NCBI GenBank assembly: GCA_019916065.1
Contig: CM034233.1
Coordinates: forward strand, 44,491,750 to 44,555,749
Source of the DNA: Vitellaria paradoxa
Taxonomy: Eukaryota > Streptophyta > Magnoliopsida > Ericales > Sapotaceae
Length of the DNA stretch: 64,000 nt
Reading direction: 5' to 3'
The translations under genes and the position numbers were made by a program. A model generated the notes under the pieces. The model saw only the letters and a program-made list of their open reading frames with translations, made no database searches and was not told the origin of the DNA. Shown here piece by piece: positions 10,698-21,271 of this stretch. How positions within the stretch are numbered: the stretch's first letter is position 1; every line of letters starts with the position of its first letter.

Positions 10698-11636
10698 CTA
10701 ATGGTGTTTATTATTTTCAAAAACCTTCTTTGGTGGTACAGCAGGCTTTGGGAAGGTCTTGGGATTGGCTGTAGGTTTTGAAACAACCTTTGCTACTACT
10801 GAAGGTGCTGATGATGATGAAACAATTGTATTTTTCTCTTCGGTGTAGCCTAAGCCTGCTTTGTCTCCATGTGTTCGTTGTTGGCCCCAAATTTCTTCAA
10901 GTTTTTGAGAACTGGAGTTCATTCTTTCAATTATCTTCTCATCACTCTTGATCTTTTCTTTCAGCTTACTGATCTCATCTTGTAGTTCTCTAACAACTTT
11001 CTCCAATTCATCAATCTTTTTATTCTTTTCTTCAAGTTTTTCTTTGAACTTTTCTGCACTATGAGACTGAAAAGTTTTGTCAGATTCTAAAATAGATATT
11101 TTATCTGTGAGTTTTTCATTCTCTGTCTTCAAGGAATCTCGTTCACTTCAGAGTTTACTGTTGCGGGTATGTTGGGCTTGTCTTTGTTTCTTTACCTTAC
11201 TGTATTCGACAATGAAAGCATCATAGGCCACTTGCAAGTCATTATTGAATTCATCCTCAGAGTCATCATCTTCATGATTAGATATATCGGTGTCGCTTTG
11301 AGATCCAGATGGAGTTCCTACAGACGAAGAGTGAGACACCATAAAAGCAACAAAATTACCTTTATTGTTTGAGGATACTGCTGAAGATGATTCATCTGAA
11401 CTGGATTCATCATCTAATGTAGCGTTCATGACTTTGACTTGTTTCTTTTTCATCTTTTTGTTTGCACAGTCTTGAGCAAAGTGTCCATATCCACGACACT
11501 CAAAACACTTGATCTTGTTCTTCTTATTTTCTTCCCCAAATTCAATCTTCTTGATCTTCTTTCCTTTTTCTTGAGATTGTGACTCATTCTTGTTATTCTT
11601 ATTAAATAAACCCTTCTTCCTTATATATCTCACGAA
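10698..11636 (-). pseudogene. SIRE-type gag C-terminal half: zinc knuckle, acidic linker, coiled coil
   Basis: The frame is continuous apart from a TGA at 11148-11150. The first part (11633 down) has a Lys-rich stretch, then CFECRGYGHFAQDC, the nucleocapsid zinc knuckle, then a Ser/Asp-rich acidic segment. The second part (11132 down) is a heptad-like coiled coil (EKFKEKLEEKNKKIDELEKV) of about 60 residues. Long coiled-coil gag tails are usual in SIRE/Maximus elements. At 11148 and at 10698 the stop could be explained by C to T in CGA and CAG codons. Confidence 0.85.
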
Positions 11637-12374
11637 TCATTTAGCCACAAGCGCCATTTCTTTATCCGACTCCTTTTCATCACTTTCTTCTTCCACTGTC
11701 TTTAGAGCAATACCTTTTGACGCTTTGCGAGGTTTCACCATATTTGCTTCAAACGTTTGCAAGGATCCCACAAGGTCTTCTATTCTCATGGAGTTCACAT
11801 CTCTGACTTCTTCTATTGCTGTAACTTTAGAATCAAACACTCGTGGAAGAGAACGTAAAATTTTACGTACCACTTTGTATTCTGGAATAGGTTCTCTAAG
11901 GTTGTGGCATGAATTAACAATGTGACTGAGCCGGACATAAAAGTCATCAAACCTTTCGTCTTCATTCATCCTTAGTCCCTCAAACTCAGAAGTGAGTTTT
12001 TGAAGCTTGCTGGTTTTGACTTGTTCGTTCCCTTCGTGTGTACTTTGCAGAATTAACCACGCTTTTCAGGCACTCGTACAACTTGAGATGCGACAGAATT
12101 CATTAGGGCAAACTGCAGAAAATATGGCACTCAAGGCTTTGAAGTTCCACTCTGAACTCTTTTGCTCAGCTTTAGTCCACGTCTGAATTGACTTTTGTTC
12201 GATTTTTCCATCAATATCATGAGTCGGTTCATCCCATCCTTGAACTATTGACATCCAGACTTTGTAATTCATTCCCAAAAGGAAAGCTTGCATTCGTACC
12301 TTCCAGTATGAATAGTTTGAACCATCAAACCAAGGGGGTCTGGTGCTTGAACCTCCTTCACGTGGTGGATCCAT
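11637..12374 (-). pseudogene. SIRE-type gag N-terminal half
   Basis: It starts MDPPREGGSSTRPPWFDGSN 43 bp inside the primer site. This is the usual start of plant copia gag (PPWFDGSNYSYWKVRM). The frame runs on through a TGA at 12066-12068, then AWLILQSTHEG and MNEDERFDDFYVRLSHIVNS, IPEYKVVRKILRSLP and MRIEDLVGSLQTFE, ending at a TGA at 11637-11639 that falls where an Arg codon is likely. It would form the particle shell. Confidence 0.88.
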
Positions 12375-12416
12375 TGGTTTGGATGAACATCTTCACTCAA
12401 GAACTTAGAGTGACCC

Positions 12417-12428
12417 GCTCTGATACCA
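12417..12428 (-). promoter_or_regulatory. Primer binding site (tRNA-iMet) of the SIRE-type element
   Basis: TGGTATCAGAGC on the minus strand, two bases inside the 5' LTR. It is complementary to the 3' end of plant initiator tRNA-Met and primes minus-strand DNA synthesis. Confidence 0.95.
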
Positions 12429-12430
12429 AT

Positions 12431-13289
12431 TGAAAATTCCAAACCCACACAATCACACACACAGTGAAAGTAATCACACAAGAGAATAACGAGGAAACCC
12501 TATCGCAGGGAGAAAAACCTCTATTTACAATCCCACTATCAACGGGTTACAAGACTCTACTCAAACTCTCTACGAATCACTCGCATGAATCCTTTCATCA
12601 CTCTTGCTCGAATCACTCGATAAACCCTACAAGTAGGCTTTCTGCCTCACACAGAGAGTGAAAAGAAAATACAAGACGAATTTAGAGAAAGAACATGAAA
12701 GCTCTCAATCCTTAAAGACTCTTTCTCTAGGTCCCTATAATATGTTCTCCCACCTCCCTCAATTATAGAGTTGGTTTCACATATATATAGGATTACAAAG
12801 TTGCCCTAGTTTGGCAAAATAGGAAATTGAATCCGAACAAAATATTCATAGCTCGATCCCTTGCGCTCCCATCCTCCAGCCTGCGACCTGCACTGGAATT
12901 TTTACGCTTTAGGAAATAACACTGGCGCACCCTCGGTCTCCCATCCTCTTGCCTGCGGACCTCACTGGAATTTCTGAGACACCTTGGCGTACCCGCGCGC
13001 TCCCTGCGGGCTGCCTGCGTGCTTGTAGCGCACCCGCAAGCTCCCCACGCCGTGCCTGCGAGGTACACTGGAATTTCATTCACGTTCCAGAAATCTGCGT
13101 CTGAATTCCATTAGGTTTTGTAATCCGTCACACCAATTAGAATTCTTCAAAATCTTGGTCAACTTGATTAACTTTATCTCCTTAATTGTTCAGAATTCTT
13201 CAAATCTTCAATTTGCATCACTTTAGGAAACTTTAATAGCATTCCTAATTTAACTAATATTTTGATTGGATTTGCCACAAGACTTTACA
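12431..13289 (-). repeat. 5' LTR of the SIRE-type element
   Basis: This is the partner of 3854-4712, same length, about 97% identical. The minus-strand TATATATA (12781-12789) with the GC cassette (about 12850-13080) upstream of it is the likely promoter of the genomic RNA. Confidence 0.95.
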
Positions 13290-13814
13290 CTGTCATAAGC
13301 GGTAAACCACTCTACCATCAGCACGTCTGTATCAGGTCACGGGGCTTTTTGTGGATTCGAGAGGAAGTTCCCTCTTCAAATGCCTGCCTATGGGAGGCGC
13401 TTTACTCATTTCGGACCATTTGGGAATTTTGATCTCACATGGTGGACCACGCACATCCTCCTCATTCGTCTGAGAGTAAAAGATTGCATCAGCCATGTGG
13501 GCTTCATTGGCTCAAAAGGGTTTGTACGAAGCTTTGATTGCTACCACTTTGCCATGCTAGATGGCTTTTACACACTAATGGTACGTGGATGGTATCGCCG
13601 CATACTTATGAATCCATGCCCGTCCCAAAAATGCGTGGTAAGAAGAACGAGAGTCGATAACATGAAATTTTGTAGGGGATTGAATTTCTCCTACCTTAAG
13701 ATTTACTTGGACATATCCCATTGACTTCTGTCCTTGGCCCTCAAAACCATTGATTGTGATGGGCTCTCTTACCAGGTGACTATTTGGGATTCCGACGGCG
13801 CAGAAAGTGGCCAA
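13290..13814 (-). pseudogene. Tat protease region and linker to pol
   Basis: Minus-strand translation gives LVREPITINGFEGQGQKSMG, then FHVIDSRSSYHAFLGRAWIH and AIPSTYH, the usual end of the plant gypsy protease region (a VID..SSY..LLGRPWIH pattern). EAHMADAI and a linker follow up to 13290, where the copia element interrupts it. The catalytic DTG/DSG part expected further upstream is not clear. Several stops (for example after AIPSTYH) break the frame. Confidence 0.7.
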
Positions 13815-15894
13815 AGGAAAGATGTTAATTGACGCTCACCCATCCATAAATCCCCACTGAAATTCCATACCATTGACAGTTATTGGGACATAGAGGGGAC
13901 GATTATAGGGATGAAGTACCTACCTATCTGCTTCTATAAAGCTGAGGGGATAACTATTGTCCTTGAGGGCTCTTTTCACAGAATCATTTATGGCCATACA
14001 TTCTTATCTGTTATCTTCTGCTACCCGAAGCAGCACTTTGGTGGCTGCCAAGCGAGTAGAGGATGAAAACCCAAATTGGTCAAAGAACTATTTGAACTTC
14101 GAAGACTTGCTAAGAGTTTGTGCCCTTTCATTCTCAAACTCTGGGTGGGTTGTTAGGTCAGGTATATCTATTTCACTTGCCGCTATCTCCCCATGTTCTT
14201 CGTGGTGCGATATCATCATCACATTATGCTGCCTATCTTGATGGCAAAGGAGTGGTTTTTTTAACACATCCCGCGGGGTTACCTCCAACCCCTTCTCTCG
14301 AACCATCTTGTGAAAGAAAGTTCGAAAGGCCCATCAATCCTTGGTTGGATGCCTCGTCGTCCGATGGTACCAACAGAAACCTGGCTATTCTTCTTCTTGT
14401 CTTGTGGGAGGATTCTTTAGTGCGGGTAGGGTAAGGGCACCATTCGCGACCCATGCATTCAAAAAAGCCCTAAGATTTGATATGGAGAGGTGAGCTGGGA
14501 ATGGAAGTGGTGCTAGGTCATTTGTGTGAGGCTTCTTATTACTGTCTTCTTTCTTTTTGTAAGATAGCTGTGCTGCAGAGGCTGCTGCTTTGAATACATT
14601 GTGATTGTGACGAGACAAGTGTCACCAATCCCATGAAGTCAATCGATCCCTTGGGGAGAAAAGAGTAGTAGGGGAGGGAAGTTGACACGCCGACCCTTTT
14701 ATAGTTTCACTTAGATTTCTAGCGGCCATACACAAGCTCGAGAAATCTTGAAAGTGATGATTCACCAAATGAACTTTATACTGACCATTCATTCCTTCAA
14801 TGCATATTTTCACAAGTTGGTCCTCCGAGAGTGGGTCTTGGACATCAACCGCCTTTTCGCGAAATCGTTTGACATAAGTGAGAAGGTCTTCTCATGCCTT
14901 TGCAACTCCTGGATTAGATGAAAGGTAGTAAGCCGTTCTTCCACATAGAAAAATTTTGCATAGAATTTCTTCACAAGATCTTCCCAGGAGGACACCGATC
15001 CCACAGGGAGGTTGGCATACCATGTATACGCTTTATCAGTGAGAGACTTAGAGAATTCTTGGAGTCAAATCATCTTGTCCGAGCCATAAACTCCCAAAGT
15101 ATCAATGAACCTCACGATATGTTCACGTGCGTCCCCCCTTTTGCCGTCAAATCTCACAAACTTTGTCACAACATAACCTTGAGAATAGGGAAGCTTAGCT
15201 ATCTCAGCAGGATAGGGTGGTCGAAGGTCAAAATCAAGTGAAGGAGTGTTCGAACTTTCTTGATGAATAAGGTCTCAGACATGAGATTTCAGCTGTTCCA
15301 AGGTGAAAGTGGGCATGGGAATGGGCGCAAGAGATGACACACCTGTTGGTGAAGGAAGGCTTAAGTTGGGGATAGTTGGTTAAGGTATAGTAAATGCAGG
15401 AGCACGAGTTACTAGGGTTTCATTGTGGGATAAGGTAGACCCCCTACAAGTGGCGAGGTTACGTTGCCCGTTGGGGTCATAGCATGGGCCACCAAGGTTG
15501 GATTAACTATTGGCCCACCACTACTGGGAATTTGAACTGAAGGTTGTTCGCCAGGGTCGTTGCTGTTATCTGATGTAGGGTTGCTTCCTGAATTGACTAG
15601 AGCTGGAGGCACGGCTAATGGTGCTGCCGTCAAAGGTTGTGGCGAGGGGAACATTTGCCTTCTTTGCAAATTTAGGATAGCTTGCATCATGGCTTGTTGG
15701 GTAAGTTGAGCTTCCGCTTGTGATTGCTGGCAAAGTAATACTTGCTTCGTGATGGTCTGGAGCTAGTTTGCTATAGCAGCTAACGTTGGTTGTGGCACTA
15801 CAACCTGTTGTTCTTCTCCGTCCCCGGAGCTAACCTCAATGCCGTCAGGAGCGTTGGTGCTAGTTGTACCAGTGGCCTTTTTGTGGGGTGCCAT
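13815..15894 (-). pseudogene. Tat gag, heavily mutated
   Basis: The start MAPHKKATGTTSTNAPDG (ATG 15892-15894) is followed by a Pro/Gln-rich head with a TAG at 15763-15765, then LNLQRRQMFPSPQP. The capsid part reads PYSQGYVVTKFVRFDGKRG, TDKAYTWYANLPVGSVSSWE, DLVKKFYAKFFYVEERLT and LVNHHFQDFSSLCMAARN. Near 14345-14390 a CWYHRTTRHPTKD zinc-finger-like motif is cut by a TGA where the last Cys should be. KMVREKGLEVTPRDVLKKP follows. Both stops and frame changes are present. Confidence 0.8.
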
Positions 15895-15959
15895 GAACGA
15901 TGTTTAGCCCTAGTTCCCTTATGGAGTATAATGTGGAGGATCAAATTGTGGATGGACGT

Positions 15960-16650
15960 TCCGATTGTCTGGGAATAATGCTATACGTCGTCAATGGCGG
16001 AGATTCACCAGAAATGGACGGGTTGAGAGTTAAGGCAACTCGGAGTGACAGAGAGAAAGGGTGATCGCAAGTTTTGGGTTCAATAGAGGGTCAAGGAATT
16101 AGATTGTCGTTGGAGTGTTGTGGATGAGTATATTTATAAAGAGCAAGTCAAGACAAAGGACTAGCCTACACGCGCCAAGGACAATGGTCATTTGGTCATG
16201 TGGCTTACTTTGCAAATCTGGTTAGTAGGTAAAGGTACTCCGACCAAGTGGTGATAACACTCCTGCTTGGTTGGCGGGTACAAAGGTCGTAGCCGTATAA
16301 GTACGAGGCGGTTATAATGCATAGAATAGGTTTTGTCATGTAGTGATTTTCTCCCTCTTGGGCTGGTCTACGGTGAATTGACGGATCCCCTAACTCTAGC
16401 CACCAAGCCGCTCATCCCCGATGATCCCGCTGGTGAGTGTGTGCTAATGAACCCTTTACAGGTGACCCTTAGAGCTCACTCCTGACTTTTGGGTTTAAGT
16501 GTCCAAAGTCTAGAATGCCCCCAACCTCAAATGCCCCTTGTGAAAGTGGTGCCACGGTGGCGACGCCATCTTACCCAGTGAAGGGTGGCTGGACACCTAC
16601 ACTTAGATACTTTTGTGGAGGATTCTAGAACCTTAACCCCCACTGTTACA
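15960..16650 (-). repeat. Probable 5' LTR of the Tat element
   Basis: Minus-strand sequence upstream of gag has TTTATAAATATACTC (TATA box, about 16128-16142). A candidate LTR start TGTAACAGTGGGGG lies at 16650. The 3' LTR is not in the window, so neither edge can be checked by comparison, and I find no convincing primer site. The LTR end near 15960-15990 is a guess. Confidence 0.45.
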
Positions 16651-16900
16651 TCGAATAAATCTCCACCGTCCATTGAGGGGGTGGAGGGCTATAAATAGGG
16701 ATTCACCCCCCTCATTTTTAAGCATCCAAGTTTGAGTAAAGTAAAGCATTCTCCAAGTCTCTTGTGTGCTCTCTTGCTCTCTTGAAGTGTTTTTCCTACA
16801 TATTTTCTTTGTGAGTTTTTTGAGAGCTTTTAGCTTCCTAGCAAAGGTAAACTGACTTAGCACTTCAACAAGAGGTTAAAGTGTCTCTAAGTGCCACACG
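16480..16900 (+). repeat. LTR-like promoter segment, plus strand
   Basis: CCACCGTCCATTGAGGGGGT, then GGCTATAAATAGGG (about 16690-16702), then a pyrimidine-rich stretch with repeated CTCTTG looks like U3/R of an LTR facing right. It overlaps the proposed edge of the Tat LTR and has no partner in the window. It may be an LTR fragment or an unrelated promoter. Confidence 0.3.
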
Positions 16901-18105
16901 GATCAATGCATAAAATTGTAAGCCCGTGACATAGGAGATGACTACTTCATCTTTCAGTAACTTGCAATGACCAGACACCCAACTCAAAAGATTGATTACC
17001 ATAAAGCACAGATGTAAAACATTGGCTACGGTCTTAGGTTGCTAATTGAAAATAACTTTTTTTTATGCTTAAAAATCAGCCAACAAAAAAAGGGACTAAA
17101 ATTTCTCACACGTGCAAATGCATGTGCACACTTTTATCCATAGACGAGTTTTAAGTTGTGTTATTTGATTGGTGATTGTTTTTGAGTCCACAAAAGTGAT
17201 ACTGATGCAAGGAAGGAGTTGCCGGACTTGAAGCCATCAAATGCGGAAGTGAACAATACTCATCATATTCATACAATGTTCATACAAATATATCAATTTT
17301 CATATAAAGGATCTAAAAACCATTCAAATTAATCAATGGCTTCTGTCATTCCATGCATCTTCAAAATTGTAACTCTTCAACTTCTATAATCTGGGTGGAA
17401 TTTAATAATTCCATCAACCATAGTTATGACTACAACTTTTTTTTTTTTTTGAGAATTTAACTAAATCAATACCAAGATCAACAATATAATTGATGAATTA
17501 TTTAGGTCAATACGCTAGTCACACTCCAAGCATAGAAATTATCATGAAAGCAAATACCAATGGGCTTTTTGTTTCACGGATTTGTTTGAGGGAAGAGGAA
17601 AAGAAGACACATAGGCAATCAACAATCCTTCTCTAGTTACCAACAGTAGGGGAAAATATGATGAAACTAAGGCTCCATTTGTTCCAATGCTCGTTTGTTT
17701 CAATGTAAAATGTTTTTGGGAAAACAAATTTACTCATATTTTAGGAAAATGTTTTTCAAAAACATAGGTAAAAGTGTTTCGAACAAGAACATTTTACAGT
17801 GTAACATAAGTAACATTATTTTCTCGAAAACATTTCACTTTGAAACAAGTAGAGCTTAAGTAGCAAATTTGTGGGCCTAGAACCATATTTCTTTCTTAGG
17901 AAAAGACGGATAAAAACGGTTTCCTTCTCACTTGCCTTTCCCTTCTTTACCAATTCCTAGGTTCCAAACAAACCCTAAATTCAATTAAAATAAACACACC
18001 ACCAAACTGAAGCACCACAACGATATTACGCATCACAAAAACGTTGCATATCAAAAGTGCATTAAAAATAAGAGCGATTAAGAACATAAAGTGAAGAAAA
18101 TGAAC
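16901..18105. other. Non-coding stretch downstream of KIWI exon 2
   Basis: About 1.2 kb without supported genes. It would be the last intron of the KIWI-like gene if that gene is intact. I looked on the minus strand for the C-terminal exon (a DQWN-type motif) and did not find it. Confidence 0.5.
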
Positions 18106-18211
18106 CTTTTTTTCCTGGCATTTGCTTCCTATCTTTCACATAGAACTCCCGAATATCCACTACAACTTTTCCTTGCCAATTCCTCACAGAAACTCTTCGA
18201 TTCTTCGAAAT
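18106..18211 (-). CDS. KIWI: KIWI/PC4-type coactivator, exon 2
   Basis: Minus-strand translation: ISKNRRVSVRNWQGKVVVDI, then REFYVKDRKQMPGKKG. This is the ssDNA-binding PC4 fold of plant KIWI proteins, nuclear coactivators of RNA polymerase II. An AG acceptor stands just upstream (18212-18213) and a GT donor follows at 18105-18104, giving 35 codons plus one base. DRKQMP has Arg where relatives usually have Gly. The last 30 or so residues of the family (the ISLS..QWN..R helix) should lie in another exon, which I cannot find to the left before the Tat element begins. Confidence 0.88.
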
Positions 18212-18302
18212 CTATATGTCCTCGAAAAACACATTAGAAAAACGAAGATAAATGTATGGATATTGTATATAGATAGAGTGAGAGATGGGAGCTTAGAGAA
18301 AC

Positions 18303-18425
18303 CTCGCAGACGACGATGTCATCGTCGGAATCATCGCCACGGTCCTTCTTAGAGGTTTTATTTGGCGGAGCGTCGCCATCGGAGGCGTAATCTTCCGCGC
18401 CCTTCCTCTTTCCCCATTTCGACAT
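18303..18425 (-). CDS. KIWI: KIWI/PC4-type coactivator, exon 1
   Basis: MSKWGKRKGAEDYASDGDAP followed by KKDRGDDSDDDIVVCE: 41 codons, ending in phase 0 at a GT donor (18302-18301). The 91-bp intron (18212-18302) has GT...AG ends and joins to ISKNRR in exon 2, matching plant KIWI proteins (about 107 residues; exons 1 and 2 give 76). The acidic/Ser-rich head is typical. The start codon is only 60-140 bp from the pararetrovirus sequence, so the original promoter must have been displaced or overlaid. Whether the gene still works is unknown. Confidence 0.85.
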
Positions 18426-18562
18426 TTGTCTCTCTGCGCTTCCGCTTCACCATACGAAACCCTCGATTCAAATACAGAAGCAGCACTGGCAAGGGTGTGT
18501 TTAAAGTGTCATAAAATAAAATAAGACATGGGTCTGTAAATTGTATAATGAGGTAAAAATAT

Positions 18563-18580
18563 TGGTATCAGAGCTATAGG
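18563..18580 (+). promoter_or_regulatory. Pararetrovirus primer binding site (tRNA-iMet)
   Basis: TGGTATCAGAGCTATAGG matches the caulimovirid minus-strand primer site complementary to initiator tRNA-Met except near its 3' end. It lies 220 bp before ORF1. In the circular genome it marks position 1 by convention. Confidence 0.9.
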
Positions 18581-18799
18581 TAGAGAGAATTAAGATATTT
18601 TAGAAACTCTGAATTTTTATTTTAGTTTACAAGATTTAGTAAACCTTGAACCTGACTCGGTGGGGAAACCCGATAGTCGCGTAGCCAGTTTAGGGCAATG
18701 TGTTGTAAGTCCCGTTTTTAGGTATAAATCGTTGACAGGCTTAGGGTGAAAGTTTTACATAAGTTTTGTAAAATAAAATAAGAATCTAATTTTTCAATC

Positions 18800-19936
18800 A
18801 TGTCTTTCTTGTCTAGATCTATGTCTAGGGCATCAAGCTCATCCCAAGATAGTAATATAATAAATCAAGAAGAACAAAATATTCAAAATCTACAACAACC
18901 TATATCTAACTGGAAAATCCCAAATGTTCCTATCAAAGAGGTTTATCATATCAAAAAATGGTCTTTTTCTTCTGATTACTCTATCAAAACAGTTGAACAA
19001 ACTGTCCCATTTATATCTGAATGTCAATCTATCAAACTCCTTGACTCTAGTATCATTAGAAAACATCAAGAAAAATATTCATACATTCACTTTGGATTAG
19101 TTCAAATAGCTATCCAACCATTAACTAGAAGTGGATTAAATACATCAATTCTACTATGCCTAAGAGATCAAAGACATCGTAAATTTCAAGACTCTTTGCT
19201 AGGAGTTATTGAAACTAGCTTATATAATGGTCCTATATATTTTAACTATTTCCCAAATTATCCGGTTTCTTTACATGATACTGGAATATTAAATTCTCTT
19301 GTTCTTAAAATACAAACATCAGGATATGATATGGAACCTGGAAATATTCCTTTTGCTGTAATCTATAAAATTCATTATAAAACTATGACCACTATCATGG
19401 ATCCTTTAGTTAAAACCATTAGCCCTAAAGGAGAGACAATCTTTTTTCAAACACAAAGAGAAAATTCTAATTTAATAGTTCCACAGACTGTACTTTGGAG
19501 TGATATTAATCTCCCAGTAGAATGGGAATTAGAAGATCAAATACCCGCTCCAAAAATAGAAAACAAAAAACTCCAAAAAATTGAAGAACTCCCAAATGGA
19601 TCTGTCAAACTTGAATTTTTATCTACAAAACTTTCTAATTTACAAATTAAAGAAGAAGGAGAAATACCTTTTCAAACAAAAAATTTTAATGAATCTTCTC
19701 AACCTCCTAGATCCTCTTATTCTAGAGAACCTTATCAACCTCCAAGATCATCCTATCAACCTCCGAGATCTTCTTGTTCCTCTATTCCAACATCAAGCAA
19801 TTATGAACCTCTTAAGCTTAATAGGGTTAGAAATAGATCAACCATACCCCAACCTATTTACACGGATCAAATAAATCAACAAGAAAAAGATGATGAAGAC
19901 AAATCCTCTGAACATATGTCCCCAACTCAATCTTAA
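18800..19936 (+). pseudogene. Pararetrovirus ORF1, movement protein domain
   Basis: The 378-codon open frame starts at the first ATG after the primer site. Residues about 45-230 have the 30K/caulimovirid movement-protein pattern: VYHIKKWSFSSDYSIKTVEQ near the start, then YIHFGLVQIAIQPLTRSGL, LCLRDQRHRKFQDSLLG and FNYFPNYPVSL. Such proteins carry virus through plasmodesmata. The C-terminal third is Pro/Ser-rich with three copies of a QPPRSSY-like motif. It stops at TAA 19934-19936, directly followed by ATG in the same frame. Whether that stop is original or a mutation cannot be decided here. Confidence 0.85.
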
Positions 19937-21271
19937 ATGCAAGATGACCCTCAAATATTTGTCATTAATAGAGAATTTATTATGGACAAAAGTATATTAA
20001 AGAAAGATTTTGAATCATCCGAAAACAATCAAAAAAGAGAATGGTTCTTATCAAACTTTGATGAAGTTGCCAGAATACCAATAAGAGAAGAATTTTACAA
20101 ATATGTTCAAAATTATAAAACTCATTTTAGATTTTTTGATTGGTTTGAGAAATATGCTGTCAATAATTCTATAAATTATCCTTTTACCAAAGAAATAAAT
20201 GTTACCCAAAAACCCCAACAATGGAATACATCAGAAGGTATTAAACAATCTACACATCCACCTCATGGAGAAATATCTATTCAATATAGAAATTCAATCA
20301 TTAAGGCTTCACCTTATAAAATGAAATCACCATCAGAGTCTGATATAACATCTAGAGATATACAAAAAATCTTAGAACAAAATAACTTTACAAATCAAAA
20401 TCTTAAAACAATTAGTGATCAACTTAACAGAATTGAAAATAATTTACAAGAATCAGAACCCGCAATAGGTCAAAATTCACATCAAAAACCTTTATTTATT
20501 CCTCATTAAATTCCTAAGAAAATCAATACTCAATTAAAAGATAAAGATCTAATACAAGATATTGATAATAAGATTAAAAAACTACAAAACACATTGACTT
20601 TTATGGTTGCTCCTGAAACACCATCTCTATCAATAAAAGCCATCCACACATTATCACAATTATCTGAAACAGAAGTTGAAGAAATATTAGAAACTTTTAC
20701 TCCTCAAGATCAAACAATCAATATGGCCAGATGGAATCATAACAAACATAATACAAAACAAATAAAAAATTATTATCCAAGACCATCTTTCCCAGATCAA
20801 CAATATGAAGAATTAGTTGAACCAACTCAATTTTTCAAAGGCACTGGAATCTATAAATGGAATTTAGATGGATTAACAGAATATCAAAAGATTAATAAAT
20901 TACAAGAAATGACAATGGTTGCAAGTGCTTATAAAATGAAAAAGCAATGTTCTGATAAAGCCGTAGCAGAAATTCTTATATCCGGATTTTCTGGAAGACT
21001 CAAAACTTGGTGGGATAAATATCTTACTGAATCAGAAAAAGATAATATATTAAGTGCTATCAAAACTGATGAATTTAATGAACCTATAAAAGTTGAAGAT
21101 GAAGATGATAATCCAACAATAATAGAAGATGCTGTTAATACCCTAATATTTTCTATTGTTAAATATTTTATAGGAAACACATCAAAAATTGAAGAAAGAT
21201 CGTCCATAATCTTAACAAATTTAAAATGTCCAAAACTTCAAGACTATCACTGGTATGAAAAACATTTTTAA
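19937..21271 (+). pseudogene. Pararetrovirus ORF1, coat protein region (N-terminal part)
   Basis: In the same frame as the movement domain. A TAA at 20507-20509 interrupts it and the frame resumes. Residues such as YPRPSFPDQQYEE, FKGTGIYKWNLDGLTEYQ, WWDKYLTESEKDNI and LKCPKLQDYHWYEKHF fit the caulimovirid coat protein. The frame is lost in a T-run at 21265-21269 (one base short), and the protein continues in the next frame. Confidence 0.82.

Larger units (their letters stand above)
3854..13289 (-). mobile_element. Ty1/copia SIRE/Maximus-type retrotransposon, complete but mutated
   Basis: Two 859-bp direct repeats (3854-4712 and 12431-13289), each TG...CA on the plus strand, bound a 7.7-kb interior. 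On the minus strand the order is 5' LTR, iMet primer site, gag, protease, integrase, RT, RNase H, an extra ORF and a purine tract. The integrase-before-RT order defines Ty1/copia. The long gag with zinc knuckle and coiled coil, the post-pol ORF and the AAGGGGGAGAT tract point to SIRE/Maximus. The flanks are CTGTT (3849-3853) and CTGTC (13290-13294), a target duplication with one change. It sits inside the Tat element in the same orientation. Confidence 0.95.
1..16650 (-). mobile_element. Ty3/gypsy Tat-type retrotransposon, left-truncated by window edge
   Basis: Reading the minus strand from about 16650 down to 1 gives a 5' LTR-like region, gag (15894 downward), protease, RT, two RNase H domains and integrase. 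A SIRE-type copia element at 3854-13289 splits it between protease and RT. The two RNase H domains in a row (one after the RT, then an archaeal-type one with FDGSS, NNEAE and GDSK) are a known mark of the Tat/Ogre branch. Stop codons interrupt almost every domain, so the copy is dead. The 3' LTR lies left of the window. Confidence 0.9.

Noticed and set aside
17542..17727. Possible last exon of the KIWI gene
   Set aside because: Its minus-strand translation lacks the QWN-type motif and an acceptor in the right phase.
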